From NCBI GenBank assembly GCA_013823245.1, contig PNLU01000014.1, positions 1 to 48,420 on the forward strand: a DNA stretch of 48,420 bases. The letters run 5' to 3'. The notes under the pieces are model-generated. The model saw only the letters and a list, made by a program, of their open reading frames with translations, was not told where the DNA came from and did not search any database. Within the stretch, counting starts at the first letter, position 1. Each line of letters starts with the position of its first letter. Of this stretch, positions 1 to 15,305 are shown piece by piece. The translations under genes were made by a program, and so were the position numbers. The stretch comes from Alcanivorax sp. (GTDB lineage: Bacteria; Pseudomonadota; Gammaproteobacteria; Pseudomonadales; Alcanivoracaceae).

Positions 1-470
1 CGCTTGCGCTTTTCCGGCGGCATCGAGTGCAGGGTGCGCATGTTGTGCAGCCGGTCAGCCAGTTTCACCAGGATCACGCGAATATCGCGGGTCATGGCCA
101 GCATCATCTTGCGCAGGTTCTCGGCCTGCTGCTCGGCTTTCGATTCGAACTTGATCTGGGCGATCTTCGAGACGCCGTCCACCAGTTCGGCCACTTCCGG
201 GCTGAACAGGTCCGCCAACTGTTCCTTGCTGACGCCGGTGTCTTCGATCACGTCGTGCAGCATGGCGGCCATCAGGCTCTCGTGGTCCATGTGCATGTCA
301 GTGAGGATGTTGGCTACTGCCAGGGGGTGGGTGATGTAGGGATCACCCGTGCGGCGGTACTGGCCCTCGTGGGCACGCTCGGCAAACTCATAGGCACGCA
401 CAACCTGGGCGATCTTGTCGTCGTCCAGATAGCTCTTGAGCCGCTTTACCAATGTGTTGATGGTGGCCAA
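1..470 (-). CDS. spoT: SpoT, bifunctional (p)ppGpp synthetase/hydrolase, N-terminal part (runs off window)
   Basis: The visible 156 residues are the N-terminal HD hydrolase domain of the RelA/SpoT family, which degrades and makes the stringent-response alarmone (p)ppGpp in the cytoplasm. Seen directly: the HD-domain signature MLHDVIEDTG, the metal-site region ending in VKLADRLHNMRTL, and the family block ITHPLAVANILTDMHMD. No ATG lies between the in-frame upstream stop and the conserved N-terminus; the best start is a TTG at 470, giving (M)ATINTLVKRLKSYL, which aligns with the N-terminus of pseudomonad SpoT as I remember it. The upstream Shine-Dalgarno is weak. rpoZ and gmk lie upstream on the same strand, the usual order in gammaproteobacteria. 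The rest of the gene lies beyond base 1. Confidence 0.93.
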   Translation of the reverse strand, partial: MATINTLVKRLKSYLDDDKIAQVVRAYEFAERAHEGQYRRTGDPYITHPLAVANILTDMHMDHESLMAAMLHDVIEDTGVSKEQLADLFSPEVAELVDGVSKIAQIKFESKAEQQAENLRKMMLAMTRDIRVILVKLADRLHNMRTLHSMPPEKRK

Positions 471-579
471 TGAGGGCGCCTGCTGGTTGCCTGAATGTTA
501 CGCTCGGTGACACTTCAAGCCTAAGTCTGCGGCGCAGCTTTGTCTACGGCAGCTTCTTACAAAAGCACCGTGAGTGATT

Positions 580-626
580 GAAAAACCGGGGAAAACTGCT
601 GCGCCGGGTCTGGGGCGACCCGGCGC
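580..626 (-). terminator. Likely rho-independent terminator after rpoZ
   Basis: A perfect 10-bp inverted repeat (GCGCCGGGTC at 601-610, GACCCGGCGC at 617-626) starts eight bases past the rpoZ stop. Read on the minus strand it is followed by two interrupted T-tracts. It would end or attenuate transcription from gmk-rpoZ before spoT, about 130 bases further on. Confidence 0.6.
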
Positions 627-633
627 GGAGGGA

Positions 634-897
634 TTACTCGCCGAACGAGTTGGTCAGCAGGGCCAGTTCGTCGATCTCGCCACTGCGGTCAACCACTTCG
701 TTGTCAACCGAATCGCGGGTCACGAAGCCCTCGGCGATTTCACGCAGGGCGACCACGGAGGGCTTGTCGTTTTCCCAGGCCACACGGGGCTCTTTGCCGC
801 CGGTCTGCAGCTGGCGGGCACGCTTGCTGGCCACCAGCACCAGTTCAAAGCGGTTGTCGAGCTTTTCCAGGCAGTCTTCTACGGTAACGCGGGCCAT
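634..897 (-). CDS. rpoZ: DNA-directed RNA polymerase omega subunit
   Basis: This 87-residue protein has the typical omega N-terminus [20 protein letters not shown] followed by the conserved VASKRARQL block and the [10 protein letters not shown] segment. Omega binds beta-prime, helps RNA polymerase assembly and forms part of a ppGpp binding site, so its position beside spoT makes functional sense. Length and start match the family. It lies 43 bases after gmk on the same strand and is probably cotranscribed with it. A strong hairpin follows its stop codon. Confidence 0.97.
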   Translation of the reverse strand: MARVTVEDCLEKLDNRFELVLVASKRARQLQTGGKEPRVAWENDKPSVVALREIAEGFVTRDSVDNEVVDRSGEIDELALLTNSFGE

Positions 898-940
898 GTC
901 TTACCTCGTTCATGATTGGGTCGGCGGCGAGCCGGGCATT

Positions 941-1639
<699 letters not shown>

Positions 1640-1659
1640 TCACGCGGCGGCGTCACACC

Positions 1660-1688
1660 AACAGAAAACGGCGCCCGAGGGCGCCGTT
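1660..1688 (-). terminator. Rho-independent terminator of katG
   Basis: The stem AACGGCGCC / GGCGCCGTT (1680-1688 and 1667-1675 when read on the minus strand) has a four-base loop and is followed by TTCTGTT on the minus strand. It sits about 30 bases past the katG stop and before gmk. Confidence 0.7.
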
Positions 1689-1718
1689 CGTGGAGACATG
1701 AGGAAGGAGGCGCGCCGA

Positions 1719-4053
<2,335 letters not shown>

Positions 4054-4057
<4 letters not shown>

Positions 4058-4923
4058 TCGATGTTCTGTATTTGTTCACGCATCTGCTCGATCAGCACCT
4101 TCAATTCCACGGCAGCCTGGGTGGTTTCCGTGTCGATGGACTTGGAGGCCAGGGTGTTGGCCTCGCGGTTGAGTTCCTGCATCAGGAAGTCCAGCCGACG
4201 GCCGACATGGCCGCCCTGCTCCACCGCGCGGCGCACCTCGGTGACATGGGCTTCGAGGCGGTCGAGTTCTTCGGCCACATCCATTTTTTGCGCCAGCAGG
4301 ACCAGTTCCTGCTCCAGGCGGTCGGGGTCGGGGCTGGCCACCACATCTTCCACGCGCTTTTTCAGGCGCTGGCGCAGTGCTTCCTGAATGCGCGGCAGGG
4401 CGGCGCGGGTCCGTTCGACCTGCACCAGGATGCCGTCGAGGCGTTCGGTGATCATTGTGGCCAGGGCGGCGCCTTCGCGGGCACGGGTCTCCACCAGGCT
4501 GCTCAGGGCCTCGTCCAGCAGGGCGATGGCGGGTTTCATCAGGGCGCTGAAGTCGGCTTCGCGGGTTTGCAGCACGCCGGGCATGCGCAGCACTTCGGCG
4601 GGGCTCACCGGCGCCGGGTGCTGGATCAGTTCGCCGACGCGGTGCAGGGCCTGGCCCAGCTGGGTGACCAGGGTTTCGTCCAGGCTGACGGCGGCCTCGC
4701 CGGCATCGGCCTGATAGCGCAGGCCGACCTCGACCTTGCCGCGATTGAGCCGCTTGCGGCACAGCTCGCGCACCGGGCCGTCGAGTTCGCGGAAGGCGTC
4801 GGGCAGTCGCGGGGTGACCTCCAGATAGCGATGGTTGACCGACTTGAGTTCCCAGACCAGCGTGGTGTGTTGTGCGTCGATGTGCCGGTCGAGGCGGGCA
4901 AAGGCGGTCATGCTCTGGATCAT
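4054..4923 (-). CDS. yicC: YicC family endoribonuclease
   Basis: This 289-residue protein belongs to the YicC/YloC family, now regarded as endoribonucleases involved in RNA turnover. It shows the family N-terminus MIQSMTAFAR, the VNHRYLEV block near residue 30, and the very conserved C-terminal half EELDRLEAHVTEVR ... GRRLDFLMQELNREANTLASK. Length matches the family (about 287). It is divergent from rph, the arrangement also found in Pseudomonas and Escherichia coli, and lies 94 bases upstream of katG on the same strand. The specific RNA substrates cannot be read from the sequence. Confidence 0.93.
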
Positions 4924-5003
4924 GGGTCAGTCTCGCGGTTGATGTCAGGGGGTCAGTCTAGCGGCCAGGGGCGCAGCCGACCACGGGGATTGCGTGGCGG
5001 CTG

Positions 5004-5012
5004 TGCTAGAAT
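5004..5012 (+). promoter_or_regulatory. Possible extended -10 promoter for rph-pyrE
   Basis: TG-C-TAGAAT (5004-5012) is an extended -10 element about 60 bases upstream of the rph start. No good -35 is visible at the usual distance. It lies in the 150-base divergent region between yicC and rph. Confidence 0.35.
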
Positions 5013-5074
5013 CGGCAACTCATTGGCCTGCGGGCCTGCCAAGTCACTGCAATACCAGGTTTTCAGGAGTCATG

Positions 5075-5791
5075 ATGCGCCCTTCCGGCCGTGCCCCGGA
5101 TCAGCTACGCGAGATCCGTTTTACCCGTGAATTTACCCGCCACGCTGAAGGCAGTGTGCTGGTGGAGTTTGGTGATACCCGGGTGCTGTGCACCGCGTCG
5201 GTGGAAGATGGCGTGCCGCGTTTTCTCAAGGGCAAAGGCCAGGGCTGGATCACGGCGGAGTACGGCATGCTGCCGCGCTCCACGCATACCCGTAACCAGC
5301 GTGAATCGGCGCGGGGCAAGCAGGGCGGGCGGACGCTGGAAATCCAGCGGCTGATTGGCCGGTCACTGCGGGCTGCCGTGGACATGAAGAAGCTGGGCGA
5401 GAACACCATTCTGATCGACTGCGATGTGCTGCAGGCCGACGGCGGCACGCGTACGGCGTCGATCTCCGGGGCCTGTGTGGCGATGGTGGACGCCCTCACC
5501 TTTCTGCTCAACAACAAGCGCGTGAAAGAAGACCCGCTGGAGTGCCTGGTGGCCTCGGTGTCTGTGGGGCTGTACAAGGGCGCACCGGTGCTGGACCTGG
5601 ATTATCTTGAAGATTCGGCGGCGGATACCGACATGAACGTGGTGATGACCCAGCACGGCGGCTTCGTCGAGGTGCAGGGCACCGCCGAAGCGGCGCCGTT
5701 CACCTTTGATGAGCAGCAGGCCATGCTGAAGCTGGCCGATGCGGGCATCCGCGATATCGTCAAGCGCCAGCAAGCGGCGCTGGGCTGGTAA
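5075..5791 (+). CDS. rph: Ribonuclease PH
   Basis: RNase PH is a phosphorolytic 3'-5' exoribonuclease that trims tRNA 3' ends. The 238-residue protein starts [16 protein letters not shown] and contains the family blocks [45 protein letters not shown] and [17 protein letters not shown]. The frame is open further upstream, but the family N-terminus and the spacing from AGGAG (5065-5069) favour the second ATG of an ATGATG pair; the first, at 5072, would add one Met. Residue count equals that of the E. coli enzyme. pyrE follows after 14 bases, so the two are likely cotranscribed. Confidence 0.96.
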   Translation: MRPSGRAPDQLREIRFTREFTRHAEGSVLVEFGDTRVLCTASVEDGVPRFLKGKGQGWITAEYGMLPRSTHTRNQRESARGKQGGRTLEIQRLIGRSLRAAVDMKKLGENTILIDCDVLQADGGTRTASISGACVAMVDALTFLLNNKRVKEDPLECLVASVSVGLYKGAPVLDLDYLEDSAADTDMNVVMTQHGGFVEVQGTAEAAPFTFDEQQAMLKLADAGIRDIVKRQQAALGW

Positions 5792-5805
5792 GGGCGGGCA
5801 TTGCG

Positions 5806-6444
5806 ATGCAGGCATATCAGCAGCAGTTCATCGAGTTTGCCCAGGCGCGTGGCGCGCTGAAGTTCGGCGAGTTCACGCTCAAGTCGGGTCGTGTCAGCCC
5901 TTACTTTTTCAACGCCGGGACCTTTCATACCGGCGAGGCGCTGGCGCGGCTGGGGCGTTTCTACGCGGATGCCATTGTCGCCTCGGGAGTCGAATACGAC
6001 ATGCTGTTCGGCCCGGCCTACAAGGGTATTCCGCTGGTGGCGGCGGTGGCCGTGGCGCTGGCGGAGCATCATGGCATCGACAAGCCCTGGGCGTTCAACC
6101 GCAAGGAAGCCAAGGACCATGGCGAAGGCGGCCTGATTGTCGGCGCGCCCCTTTCCGGGCGGGCGCTGGTGATCGATGATGTGATTACCGCAGGCACGGC
6201 GATCCGCGAGGTGGCGGCGCTGTTTGTCGGCTCCGACGCGCGCATGGCGGGCGTGGTGGTGGCGCTGGATCGCCAGGAGCGGGGTCAGGGAGACAAATCC
6301 GCCATTCAGGAGGTGGAGCACAGTCTGGGTGTGCCGGTACACAGTATTGTCGGTATGAGCGATATCATTGCCTGGCTGGCGGCCCGTGAAGATGCCAGTC
6401 TGGCGGCGATGCAAGCCTACCGTCAGCAGTATGGTGTGAACTGA
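5806..6444 (+). CDS. pyrE: Orotate phosphoribosyltransferase
   Basis: PyrE joins orotate to PRPP to form orotidine 5'-monophosphate in pyrimidine synthesis. The 212-residue protein has the N-terminal family block [20 protein letters not shown], a catalytic-loop region around [12 protein letters not shown], and the PRPP-binding signature [13 protein letters not shown]. It lies directly downstream of rph, an old linkage seen widely in gammaproteobacteria, and 17 bases upstream of the next gene. Confidence 0.97.
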   Translation: MQAYQQQFIEFAQARGALKFGEFTLKSGRVSPYFFNAGTFHTGEALARLGRFYADAIVASGVEYDMLFGPAYKGIPLVAAVAVALAEHHGIDKPWAFNRKEAKDHGEGGLIVGAPLSGRALVIDDVITAGTAIREVAALFVGSDARMAGVVVALDRQERGQGDKSAIQEVEHSLGVPVHSIVGMSDIIAWLAAREDASLAAMQAYRQQYGVN

Positions 6445-6461
6445 AGCCAGTTGATGAAGTG

Positions 6462-7103
6462 ATGAAAACAATCTTCGGGGTGTGGTTGGGAATTGGATTG
6501 CTGGTGCTGGCACCGGCGGCACTGTCGCGCAACCAGAAAGCGCCGGAGGCTGAGGCGTTGCCGCCGGGTGCCATCTATCGCTATACCAACCCCCAAGGCA
6601 GCATGGTGATGACCCATACGTTGCCTGAAGAGGGCCTGTATGCCGGCTATGACATCGTGGATGCCCAGGGGCGGGTTATTCGGACGGTGGAGCCGGCGCC
6701 GACGCCGGAACAGCAGGCGGCGATGCGAGCCCAGCGCGAGCAGGCGCTGGATGCCGAGCGGCAAAGCCAGCGTGATCGGGAGCTGCTGCGCATGTATGCG
6801 GCGCCGGATGATGCCGAGCGGGCCCGCGATCGCCAGATCGCAGCGTTGCAGCTGAATATTGATTATGCCCGGGGCAACATATCCCAGACCCGTTCACGGC
6901 TGGATCAGGAAATCAGCAATGCGGCGCGGATCGAGCGCAGCGGTCGCGAGGTGCCGGAAAACATCTCGGTGCTGATTGACCGCTACACCCGCCAGATCAG
7001 TGATCTCGAAGCGGAGATCGCCCAGCATGAAGCGGACATTGAACAGGTGCGGCAGAACTTCGAGCCGATCATCGAGCGCCTGCGCCTGATTACGTCCGAC
7101 TAG
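6462..7103 (+). CDS. Exported coiled-coil protein with DUF4124-like N-terminal segment
   Basis: Function is unknown. The 213-residue product has a hydrophobic N-terminus (about residues 4-20) ending in PAALS, likely a signal peptide. A short beta-rich segment, GAIYRYTNPQGSMVMTHTLP, resembles the DUF4124 motif (YRW/YTDxxG then a tight turn). From about residue 80 to the end it is rich in Glu, Gln and Arg with heptad-like spacing, predicting a coiled coil. GTG at 6459 is also possible; the ATG at 6462 is preferred. It lies 17 bases after pyrE, so it is probably in that operon, and is convergent with slmA. A periplasmic or envelope role is an inference from the signal. Confidence 0.75.
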   Translation: MKTIFGVWLGIGLLVLAPAALSRNQKAPEAEALPPGAIYRYTNPQGSMVMTHTLPEEGLYAGYDIVDAQGRVIRTVEPAPTPEQQAAMRAQREQALDAERQSQRDRELLRMYAAPDDAERARDRQIAALQLNIDYARGNISQTRSRLDQEISNAARIERSGREVPENISVLIDRYTRQISDLEAEIAQHEADIEQVRQNFEPIIERLRLITSD

Positions 7104-7112
7104 ACTTAACTG

Positions 7113-7712
7113 TCACGACTTGTTGTCACGGAAAATCACGGCCGCCAGCAACGGCCACTGCTCGCTCCATCCCTGTGTCGGCAGCTGCCGGAATCCTGAT
7201 CGCACGAACTGCGCGATGCGACCTTCTGCGACAGCCAGCAGCAGGTTCGCGGTGGCCGTGGGGGTGGTTTCGGTGCGCAGCCCCTGCTTGAACTCGGCGT
7301 CACGCAGCAACTGGCGCAGTTGGCTTTCCACCCGCTCGAAGAACTGCTGGATACGCTGGCGCAGGCGTTCGTTCTCGCCGGTCAGGGCGTCGCCGGTGAG
7401 CATGCGGGTGATACCGGGGTTGCGTTCCGTGAAACCCAGCAGCAGGTCCATGATGCGCTTGACTTGATTCAGGGCGTCCGGCGTTTCGCTGACGATGCGG
7501 TTGACGTTGCTGAAGATGGCCTCTTCAACAAAGTTGATCAGCCCCTCGAACATCTTTGCCTTGCTGGGAAAATGCCGATACAGCGCGGCTTCGGAGACCC
7601 CCACCTCCCGCGCCAGCCCGGCGGTGGTGATGCGCCCGCCCGGCTCGGCTTCCAGCATGTGTGCCAGTGCTTGCAGGATCTGATCCTTGCGTGACACCTT
7701 CTGTTCGTTCAT
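7113..7712 (-). CDS. slmA: Nucleoid occlusion factor SlmA, TetR family
   Basis: SlmA binds specific DNA sites across the chromosome and blocks FtsZ ring assembly over the nucleoid. The 199-residue protein has a TetR-type helix-turn-helix (RITTAGLAREVGVSEAALYR, residues about 27-47), followed by the SlmA-typical HFPSKAKMFEGLINFVEE block. It also has LTGDALTGENERLRQRIQQFFERVE and the C-terminal RSGFRQLPTQGW segment, close to SlmA orthologues. It lies 15 bases after argB and is probably the last gene of the coaBC-dut-algC-argB-slmA group. Confidence 0.93.
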   Translation of the reverse strand: MNEQKVSRKDQILQALAHMLEAEPGGRITTAGLAREVGVSEAALYRHFPSKAKMFEGLINFVEEAIFSNVNRIVSETPDALNQVKRIMDLLLGFTERNPGITRMLTGDALTGENERLRQRIQQFFERVESQLRQLLRDAEFKQGLRTETTPTATANLLLAVAEGRIAQFVRSGFRQLPTQGWSEQWPLLAAVIFRDNKS

Positions 7713-7727
7713 ATCCCCTTCCCGTTT

Positions 7728-11064
<3,337 letters not shown>

Positions 11065-11122
11065 GATTATTCCCCCAGCTTTCCCTCAACAAGCGATGTT
11101 GCACCAGGCCGCGATGGCGGTG

Positions 11123-11572
11123 TCAGCGGCCGGTGTGACCGAAGCCGCCGCTGCCGCGCTGGCTGGCATCGAAATCATCCACCTGCTCCAGAGCGACCTG
11201 CATTACCGGCACGATCACCAGTTGTGCCATGCGCTCCCCGGGCGCCAGCGTGAAGGTGTCGTGACCCCGGTTCCAGCAGGACACCATCAACTCGCCCTGA
11301 TAATCCGAGTCGATCAACCCCACCAGATTGCCCAGCACGATACCGTGTTTGTGACCCAGGCCGGAGCGCGGCAGGATCAGGCCGGCATAGCCCGGGTCAG
11401 CGATATGAATGGCCAGCCCCGTGGGGATCAGGACGGTCTGGCCCGGCTCGATCACTTGCGCGGTATCGAGCATGGCGCGCAGGTCGAGCCCGGCGGAGCC
11501 TTCGGTGGCATAGGCGGGCAAGGGAAACTCGCTGCCGAGTTTCGGGTTCAGGATCTTGTACTGCAATTTCAT
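11123..11572 (-). CDS. dut: dUTP diphosphatase (dUTPase)
   Basis: Dut hydrolyses dUTP to dUMP and pyrophosphate, keeping uracil out of DNA and feeding dTMP synthesis. All five trimeric-dUTPase motifs are visible in the 149 residues: [17 protein letters not shown], the [18 protein letters not shown] block ending in [20 protein letters not shown], and the C-terminal [10 protein letters not shown] that closes over the active site. It lies 24 bases after coaBC and 58 before algC. Confidence 0.97.
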   Translation of the reverse strand: MKLQYKILNPKLGSEFPLPAYATEGSAGLDLRAMLDTAQVIEPGQTVLIPTGLAIHIADPGYAGLILPRSGLGHKHGIVLGNLVGLIDSDYQGELMVSCWNRGHDTFTLAPGERMAQLVIVPVMQVALEQVDDFDASQRGSGGFGHTGR

Positions 11573-11596
11573 GGTGATGTCCCGGTGCTGAGGCGG

Positions 11597-12796
11597 TTAA
11601 CGCTTGTAACGGATGGCCACCAGCTCGACCAGCTGCTTGGCGATCTGTCGTTTGGCCGCCAGGGGCAGCACTTTATGTCCGCCCGGCCAGATGACGGTGA
11701 GGGCGTTGTTGTCGCTGTTGAAGCCGACGTTCTCGCCCGAGACGTCATTGGTGGCGATCATGTCGAGCTTCTTGTTTTCCAGCTTGGCCCGGGCGTAATT
11801 CATCACATCACGGGTTTCGGCGGCAAAGCCCACGGTGAAGGGGCGCTTGTCGTGAGCTGAAACGGCGGCCACGATGTCCGGGTTCTTCACCAGGGTCAGG
11901 TGGATCTCTTCGGTGGATTTCTTGATCTTGTGATCGGCGGTCACGGTGGGCCGGTAGTCGGCCACGGCGGCGGTGGCAATAAAAATGTCGCAGCCGCCGT
12001 CCACGGCGCTCAGGCAGGCTTCATACATGTCCTGGGCGCGCACGACATCGATACGCTTGACCCGTGTCGGTGTTGGCAGGTTGACCGGCCCGCTGATCAG
12101 CGTGACCCTGGCCCCCGCTTCGGCGGCGGCTTCTGCGATGGCAAACCCCATCTTGCCGCTGCTCTGGTTGGTGATATAGCGCACCGGGTCAATGGCTTCG
12201 CGGGTCGGCCCGGCGTTGATGACCACATGCAGGCCGGTCAGCAGGTCGTGGTCGAACACCTCGGCGGCCATCTGCACGATCTCCGAGGGTTCGAGCATGC
12301 GCCCGGGGCCGACTTCGCCACAGGCCTGGCTTCCCGCGCCGGGCCCGAACACGCGCACGCCCTTTTCCTGCAGGATCAGCAGGTTCTTCTGGGTGGCGGT
12401 GTCGGCCCACATCTGCTGGTTCATGGCCGGGGCGATGGCGATGGGCGCCCCGGTGGCCAGGCACAGGGTGGTCAGCAGGTCGTTACCGTGGCCATGGGCC
12501 ATGCGCGCCATGAAGTTGGCCGAGGCCGGGGCAATCAGCACCAGGTCGGCCCAACGGGCCAGTTCGATGTGGCCCATGCCCGCCTCGGCGCGCGGGTCCA
12601 GCAGGTCGGTGTGCACCGGATGGCCGGACAGCGCCTGCATGGTCAGGGGGGTGATGAACTCGCAGGCGCCTGCGGTCATGACGACACGCACTTCGGAGCC
12701 GGCATCCTGCAGGCGGCGTACCAGGTCAGCGCTCTTGTAGGCCGCGATGCCCCCGGTAACGCCCAGCAGGATGCGTTTGTTGACCAGTCGTTCCAT
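11597..12796 (-). CDS. coaBC: Bifunctional phosphopantothenoylcysteine decarboxylase/synthetase
   Basis: CoaBC makes 4'-phosphopantetheine from 4'-phosphopantothenate and cysteine in two steps of coenzyme A synthesis. The chosen start gives 399 residues beginning [20 protein letters not shown], the FMN-binding flavoprotein fold. The decarboxylase domain shows the PAMNQQMW motif (about residues 120-130) and the [13 protein letters not shown] loop with its catalytic Cys. The synthetase domain begins at [18 protein letters not shown] and contains the KIKKS lysine motif. The frame stays open upstream to 13021, but that part overlaps the radC leader and lacks family similarity. It is divergent from radC. 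Confidence 0.95.
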   Translation of the reverse strand: MERLVNKRILLGVTGGIAAYKSADLVRRLQDAGSEVRVVMTAGACEFITPLTMQALSGHPVHTDLLDPRAEAGMGHIELARWADLVLIAPASANFMARMAHGHGNDLLTTLCLATGAPIAIAPAMNQQMWADTATQKNLLILQEKGVRVFGPGAGSQACGEVGPGRMLEPSEIVQMAAEVFDHDLLTGLHVVINAGPTREAIDPVRYITNQSSGKMGFAIAEAAAEAGARVTLISGPVNLPTPTRVKRIDVVRAQDMYEACLSAVDGGCDIFIATAAVADYRPTVTADHKIKKSTEEIHLTLVKNPDIVAAVSAHDKRPFTVGFAAETRDVMNYARAKLENKKLDMIATNDVSGENVGFNSDNNALTVIWPGGHKVLPLAAKRQIAKQLVELVAIRYKR

Positions 12797-12926
12797 AGTG
12801 CCTATCGTCTCCGAAGCGGTGTCACGGAAGGCGCCAAGCGTAGCATTGATGGCCGATGGAGTAACGGCCCCCTGCCCGGTCTGCCTTCCTGATGCCATCC
12901 CTGATTCCGGACACATGGAGTGTGTC

Positions 12927-13613
12927 ATGCCGATCAATGAGTGGCCCGTGGACCAGCGTCCGCGGGAAAAGCTGCTGGGCCGTGGTGCGGGCAGCCTGGA
13001 CGACGCGGAACTGCTGGCCATCTTTCTGGGCTCGGGCCTGCCCGGGCGCAGTGCCGTGGAAGTGGCCCGGGCGGCCTTGCATGAAACCGGTGGCCTGCGG
13101 GCCCTGCTGGAGCTGGCGCCAGTGCAGATGCGGCAACTGGCCGGCTTCGGCAGTGCCCGGCAAGCGGTGCTGCAGGCCGCGCTGGAGCTGGGGCGGCGCT
13201 ATCTGGGAGAGCCGCTGCGACGGGCCGATGCCATGCAGAGCCCCGGAGCGGTGGCGCGCTACCTGATGGCGCAGATGCGACATCACCGACACGAAGTCTT
13301 CGTCGGGCTCTTCCTCGACACCAAGAACCGGCTTATCGCCTGCGATGAGCTGTTTCGCGGCACCATCAATGCGGCCGCCGTCTACCCCCGGGAAGTACTG
13401 CGCCGGGCCATGCACCATAATGCAGCGGCCGTGGTCTTTGCCCACAACCACCCTTCCGGGGAGCCGACACCCAGTGACGCTGACCGCCATATCACGGCCC
13501 AGCTGGTCAAGGTGCTGGGGCTGGTGGACATCCGCGTGCTGGATCACGTGGTGATCGGTGACGGCCGCTGGGTGTCGATGCGTGAACATGACTGGCCGGC
13601 TGGACAGGGTTGA
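12927..13613 (+). CDS. radC: RadC family JAMM/MPN-domain protein
   Basis: The 228-residue protein has the RadC N-terminus [17 protein letters not shown] and a helix-hairpin-helix-like region (residues 20-75). Its C-terminal JAMM metal site is [14 protein letters not shown], which fits H-x-H-x7-S-x2-D. RadC was named for radiation sensitivity but its true biochemical role is unsettled. The start at 12927 has GGAG six bases upstream; the frame is open upstream into the coaBC leader but without family similarity. The coaBC/radC divergent region is 130 bases. Confidence 0.93.
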   Translation: MPINEWPVDQRPREKLLGRGAGSLDDAELLAIFLGSGLPGRSAVEVARAALHETGGLRALLELAPVQMRQLAGFGSARQAVLQAALELGRRYLGEPLRRADAMQSPGAVARYLMAQMRHHRHEVFVGLFLDTKNRLIACDELFRGTINAAAVYPREVLRRAMHHNAAAVVFAHNHPSGEPTPSDADRHITAQLVKVLGLVDIRVLDHVVIGDGRWVSMREHDWPAGQG

Positions 13614-13644
13614 GGCGATTTTCGGCCTCCGGGGCGGGTCTTCC

Positions 13645-13673
13645 TTGCTTCGCCGGGTCCTCTCTGGTATAAA
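13645..13673 (+). promoter_or_regulatory. Sigma-70 promoter for rpmB-rpmG
   Basis: TTGCTT (13645-13650) and TATAAA (13668-13673) are separated by exactly 17 bases, about 70 bases upstream of the rpmB start. This is the best-formed promoter in the window and fits a highly expressed ribosomal protein operon. Confidence 0.7.
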
Positions 13674-13743
13674 TCGCCGCCTCATTCCGGAGCGGTGCCA
13701 GTCCGAGCGTCGCCCCGTGTACACGATTCTCTGGAGCACGATC

Positions 13744-13980
13744 ATGTCCAAGGTTTGCCAGGTTACCGGTAAGCGTCCTGTTACGGGTAACAACGTATCG
13801 CACGCCAACAACAAGACGAAGCGCCGCTTCGAGCCGAATCTGCACTATCACCGCTTCTGGGTGGCCAGTGAGAATCGCTTCGTACGTCTGCGCGTGTCGG
13901 CCAAGGGCATGCGTATCATTGATAAAGTCGGTATCGACAAGGTTCTGGCGGACGTTCGCGCCAGCGGCCTGAAAGTCTGA
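13744..13980 (+). CDS. rpmB: 50S ribosomal protein L28
   Basis: The 78-residue basic protein begins [20 protein letters not shown] and contains [18 protein letters not shown], the signature of L28. Length equals E. coli L28. The frame is open upstream, but the conserved N-terminus and a GGAG-containing leader (about 13733-13736) fix the ATG at 13744. rpmG follows 14 bases later. Confidence 0.98.
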   Translation: MSKVCQVTGKRPVTGNNVSHANNKTKRRFEPNLHYHRFWVASENRFVRLRVSAKGMRIIDKVGIDKVLADVRASGLKV

Positions 13981-13994
13981 GGAGGCCCTGAGTC

Positions 13995-14165
13995 ATGGCG
14001 GGTAAAGCAGTTCGCGAGAAGATCAAGCTGGTATCCAGTGCTGGCACTGGGCATTTCTACACCACCACCAAGAACAAGCGGAACCATCCCGAGAAAATCG
14101 AGACCCGCAAGTATGATCCGGTGGTGCGCAAGCACGTCGCCTACAAGGAAGCCAAAATCAAGTAA
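13995..14165 (+). CDS. rpmG: 50S ribosomal protein L33
   Basis: A 56-residue basic protein: [20 protein letters not shown], then [21 protein letters not shown] and a lysine-rich end (KEAKIK). This is the L33 family in the Cys-free (C-minus) form that does not bind zinc. It is short and easily missed. It forms the conserved pair with rpmB and is followed by a strong terminator. Confidence 0.98.
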   Translation: MAGKAVREKIKLVSSAGTGHFYTTTKNKRNHPEKIETRKYDPVVRKHVAYKEAKIK

Positions 14166-14192
14166 GGCGTTGCCTGCCTGATCCGGCTTACC

Positions 14193-14220
14193 AAAAAACC
14201 CGGCTCCTGCCGGGTTTTTT
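14193..14220 (+). terminator. Bidirectional rho-independent terminator after rpmG
   Basis: The near-perfect stem AAAAAACCCGGC / GCCGGGTTTTTT (14193-14204 and 14209-14220) has the four-base loop TCCT, with A-tract and T-tract flanks, 27 bases after the rpmG stop. It insulates the ribosomal operon from the Tad pilus operon. Confidence 0.9.
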
Positions 14221-14474
14221 GTGTCTGGCGCAAAAGCGGAGCGCGCTGGGTGAACAAGTGTACCCCCTTGCGAATACGCTGTTGACACCGGCTGGGAACG
14301 GATTAGTGTCAGGGTTTAAGGAAAGGCTGGTTTGCTTGATTGGCACAGGGCGTCAAGAAAATGTGACGAGACAGACACACAATCAATACTGTGAACTTAT
14401 TCACGTTTCTTTACACTAATCCTGGTTAGTGGTACAAATGGATTAACGGCTTATAGGTAAAAGGGGTTAGGCGT
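14221..14474 (+). promoter_or_regulatory. Leader and probable promoter region of the Tad pilus operon
   Basis: No gene is seen here. The region turns AT-rich toward its end. A TTGACA (14282-14287) is followed after 16 bases by TAGTGT, a modest sigma-70 match, and this pair coincides with a TGACAC/GTGTCA dyad (14283-14288, 14306-14311). A second dyad, CACTAA/TTAGTG, spans 14414-14431. A Shine-Dalgarno AAGGGG (14461-14466) precedes the pilin ATG. These dyads are candidate regulator sites; no specific protein can be named. Confidence 0.4.
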
Positions 14475-14708
14475 ATGATCAAGCAGTTCATGAACAGGCA
14501 GCGGATTGCCGATCACAAGGCAGCCGATCGGACAGGATTGGAGCGAGAGTCCCAGAAAGGGGCCAGCGCGATTGAGTACGTGATGATTATCGCGGTGCTC
14601 GTGGTTGCTATCGCCGGTGTGTTTTCTGTTTTCGCCGGTGAAGAAGGCCCTATCCAGGGAGCATTTGATTCGATCACCAGCTTCCTGGAAGTCGGTGATG
14701 GTTCCTGA
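14475..14708 (+). CDS. flp: Flp/Tad type IVb major pilin
   Basis: The 77-residue prepilin has a long basic leader of 29 residues ending in Gly, then the Flp motif ASAIEYVMIIAVLVVAIAGV. A type IVb prepilin peptidase would cleave after that Gly, leaving Glu at position +5, the hallmark of Flp pilins. The hydrophobic stretch would form the pilus core helix. The mature protein (about 48 residues) is of usual Flp length, whereas the leader is long. It is the first gene of the Tad operon. Confidence 0.92.
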   Translation: MIKQFMNRQRIADHKAADRTGLERESQKGASAIEYVMIIAVLVVAIAGVFSVFAGEEGPIQGAFDSITSFLEVGDGS

Positions 14709-14735
14709 GTCGGTGCGAGCACATCAGAGGCCGTA

Positions 14736-15227
14736 ATGGATAGTTTGGCAGGCATGCTGTGGAGGCTTGGGGGAAGAGAGCGCGGTGCGGTAGCACTGGA
14801 ATTTGTGCTTATTCTTCCCGTTTTTCTGCTGATTATGTTCGGGGCGCTCTATTTTGCTTTCGCGTTCAACACTCAACGCTCGCTCGTATTTGTGGCCCAG
14901 TCGGGCGCGGATGCGGCGCTTCGGGTGGACCGCAGCCAGTTCGACCTTACCGGAGAGGCTGGTCGGAGCGCTTATCTCGACCGCATGCGGACCCAGGCAT
15001 GCGATGTCATGCAGCCTTTGCTGGTGCGGCAGTCGCGTACCGTGGTCGGCTCTCTGGAGGGCATAGAGTGTCCCGGTTCGGAAGGCCTGAACAGTATCAG
15101 CATTGAACAAGCTGATGAGGGGGCGCCGGTCATATTGATTGCCATCCAGGTCGAACCGGCGTGGCGTCCTCCGTTGGTGAGCCGGTTTGTAACGACCATC
15201 TCCGGGTCAGCTTCTGTACCGTTCTAG
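14736..15227 (+). CDS. tadE: TadE-like pseudopilin
   Basis: The 163-residue protein shows the TadE/TadG N-terminal motif RGAVALEFVLILPVFLLIMF (about residues 17-36), a type IVb prepilin-like segment with Glu at +5 after the probable Gly/Ala cleavage point. The rest is a short periplasmic domain with two Cys (around residues 89 and 112). TadE pseudopilins are processed by the same peptidase as Flp and are needed for pilus assembly. It lies 27 bases after flp. Confidence 0.8.
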   Translation: MDSLAGMLWRLGGRERGAVALEFVLILPVFLLIMFGALYFAFAFNTQRSLVFVAQSGADAALRVDRSQFDLTGEAGRSAYLDRMRTQACDVMQPLLVRQSRTVVGSLEGIECPGSEGLNSISIEQADEGAPVILIAIQVEPAWRPPLVSRFVTTISGSASVPF

Positions 15228-15305
15228 CCAAAAAAACGTGTACCTGTCCAGCGTGGATGTCGGCAGGTCTGATATAAACAGGGATGAGCCAATGCCAGCG
15301 AGGGA

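Noticed and set aside
14336-14360. Possible sigma-54 promoter (TGGCAC at 14341) before the Tad operon
   Set aside because: The downstream TTGCA-type element is absent at the required spacing; GTCAA is found instead.
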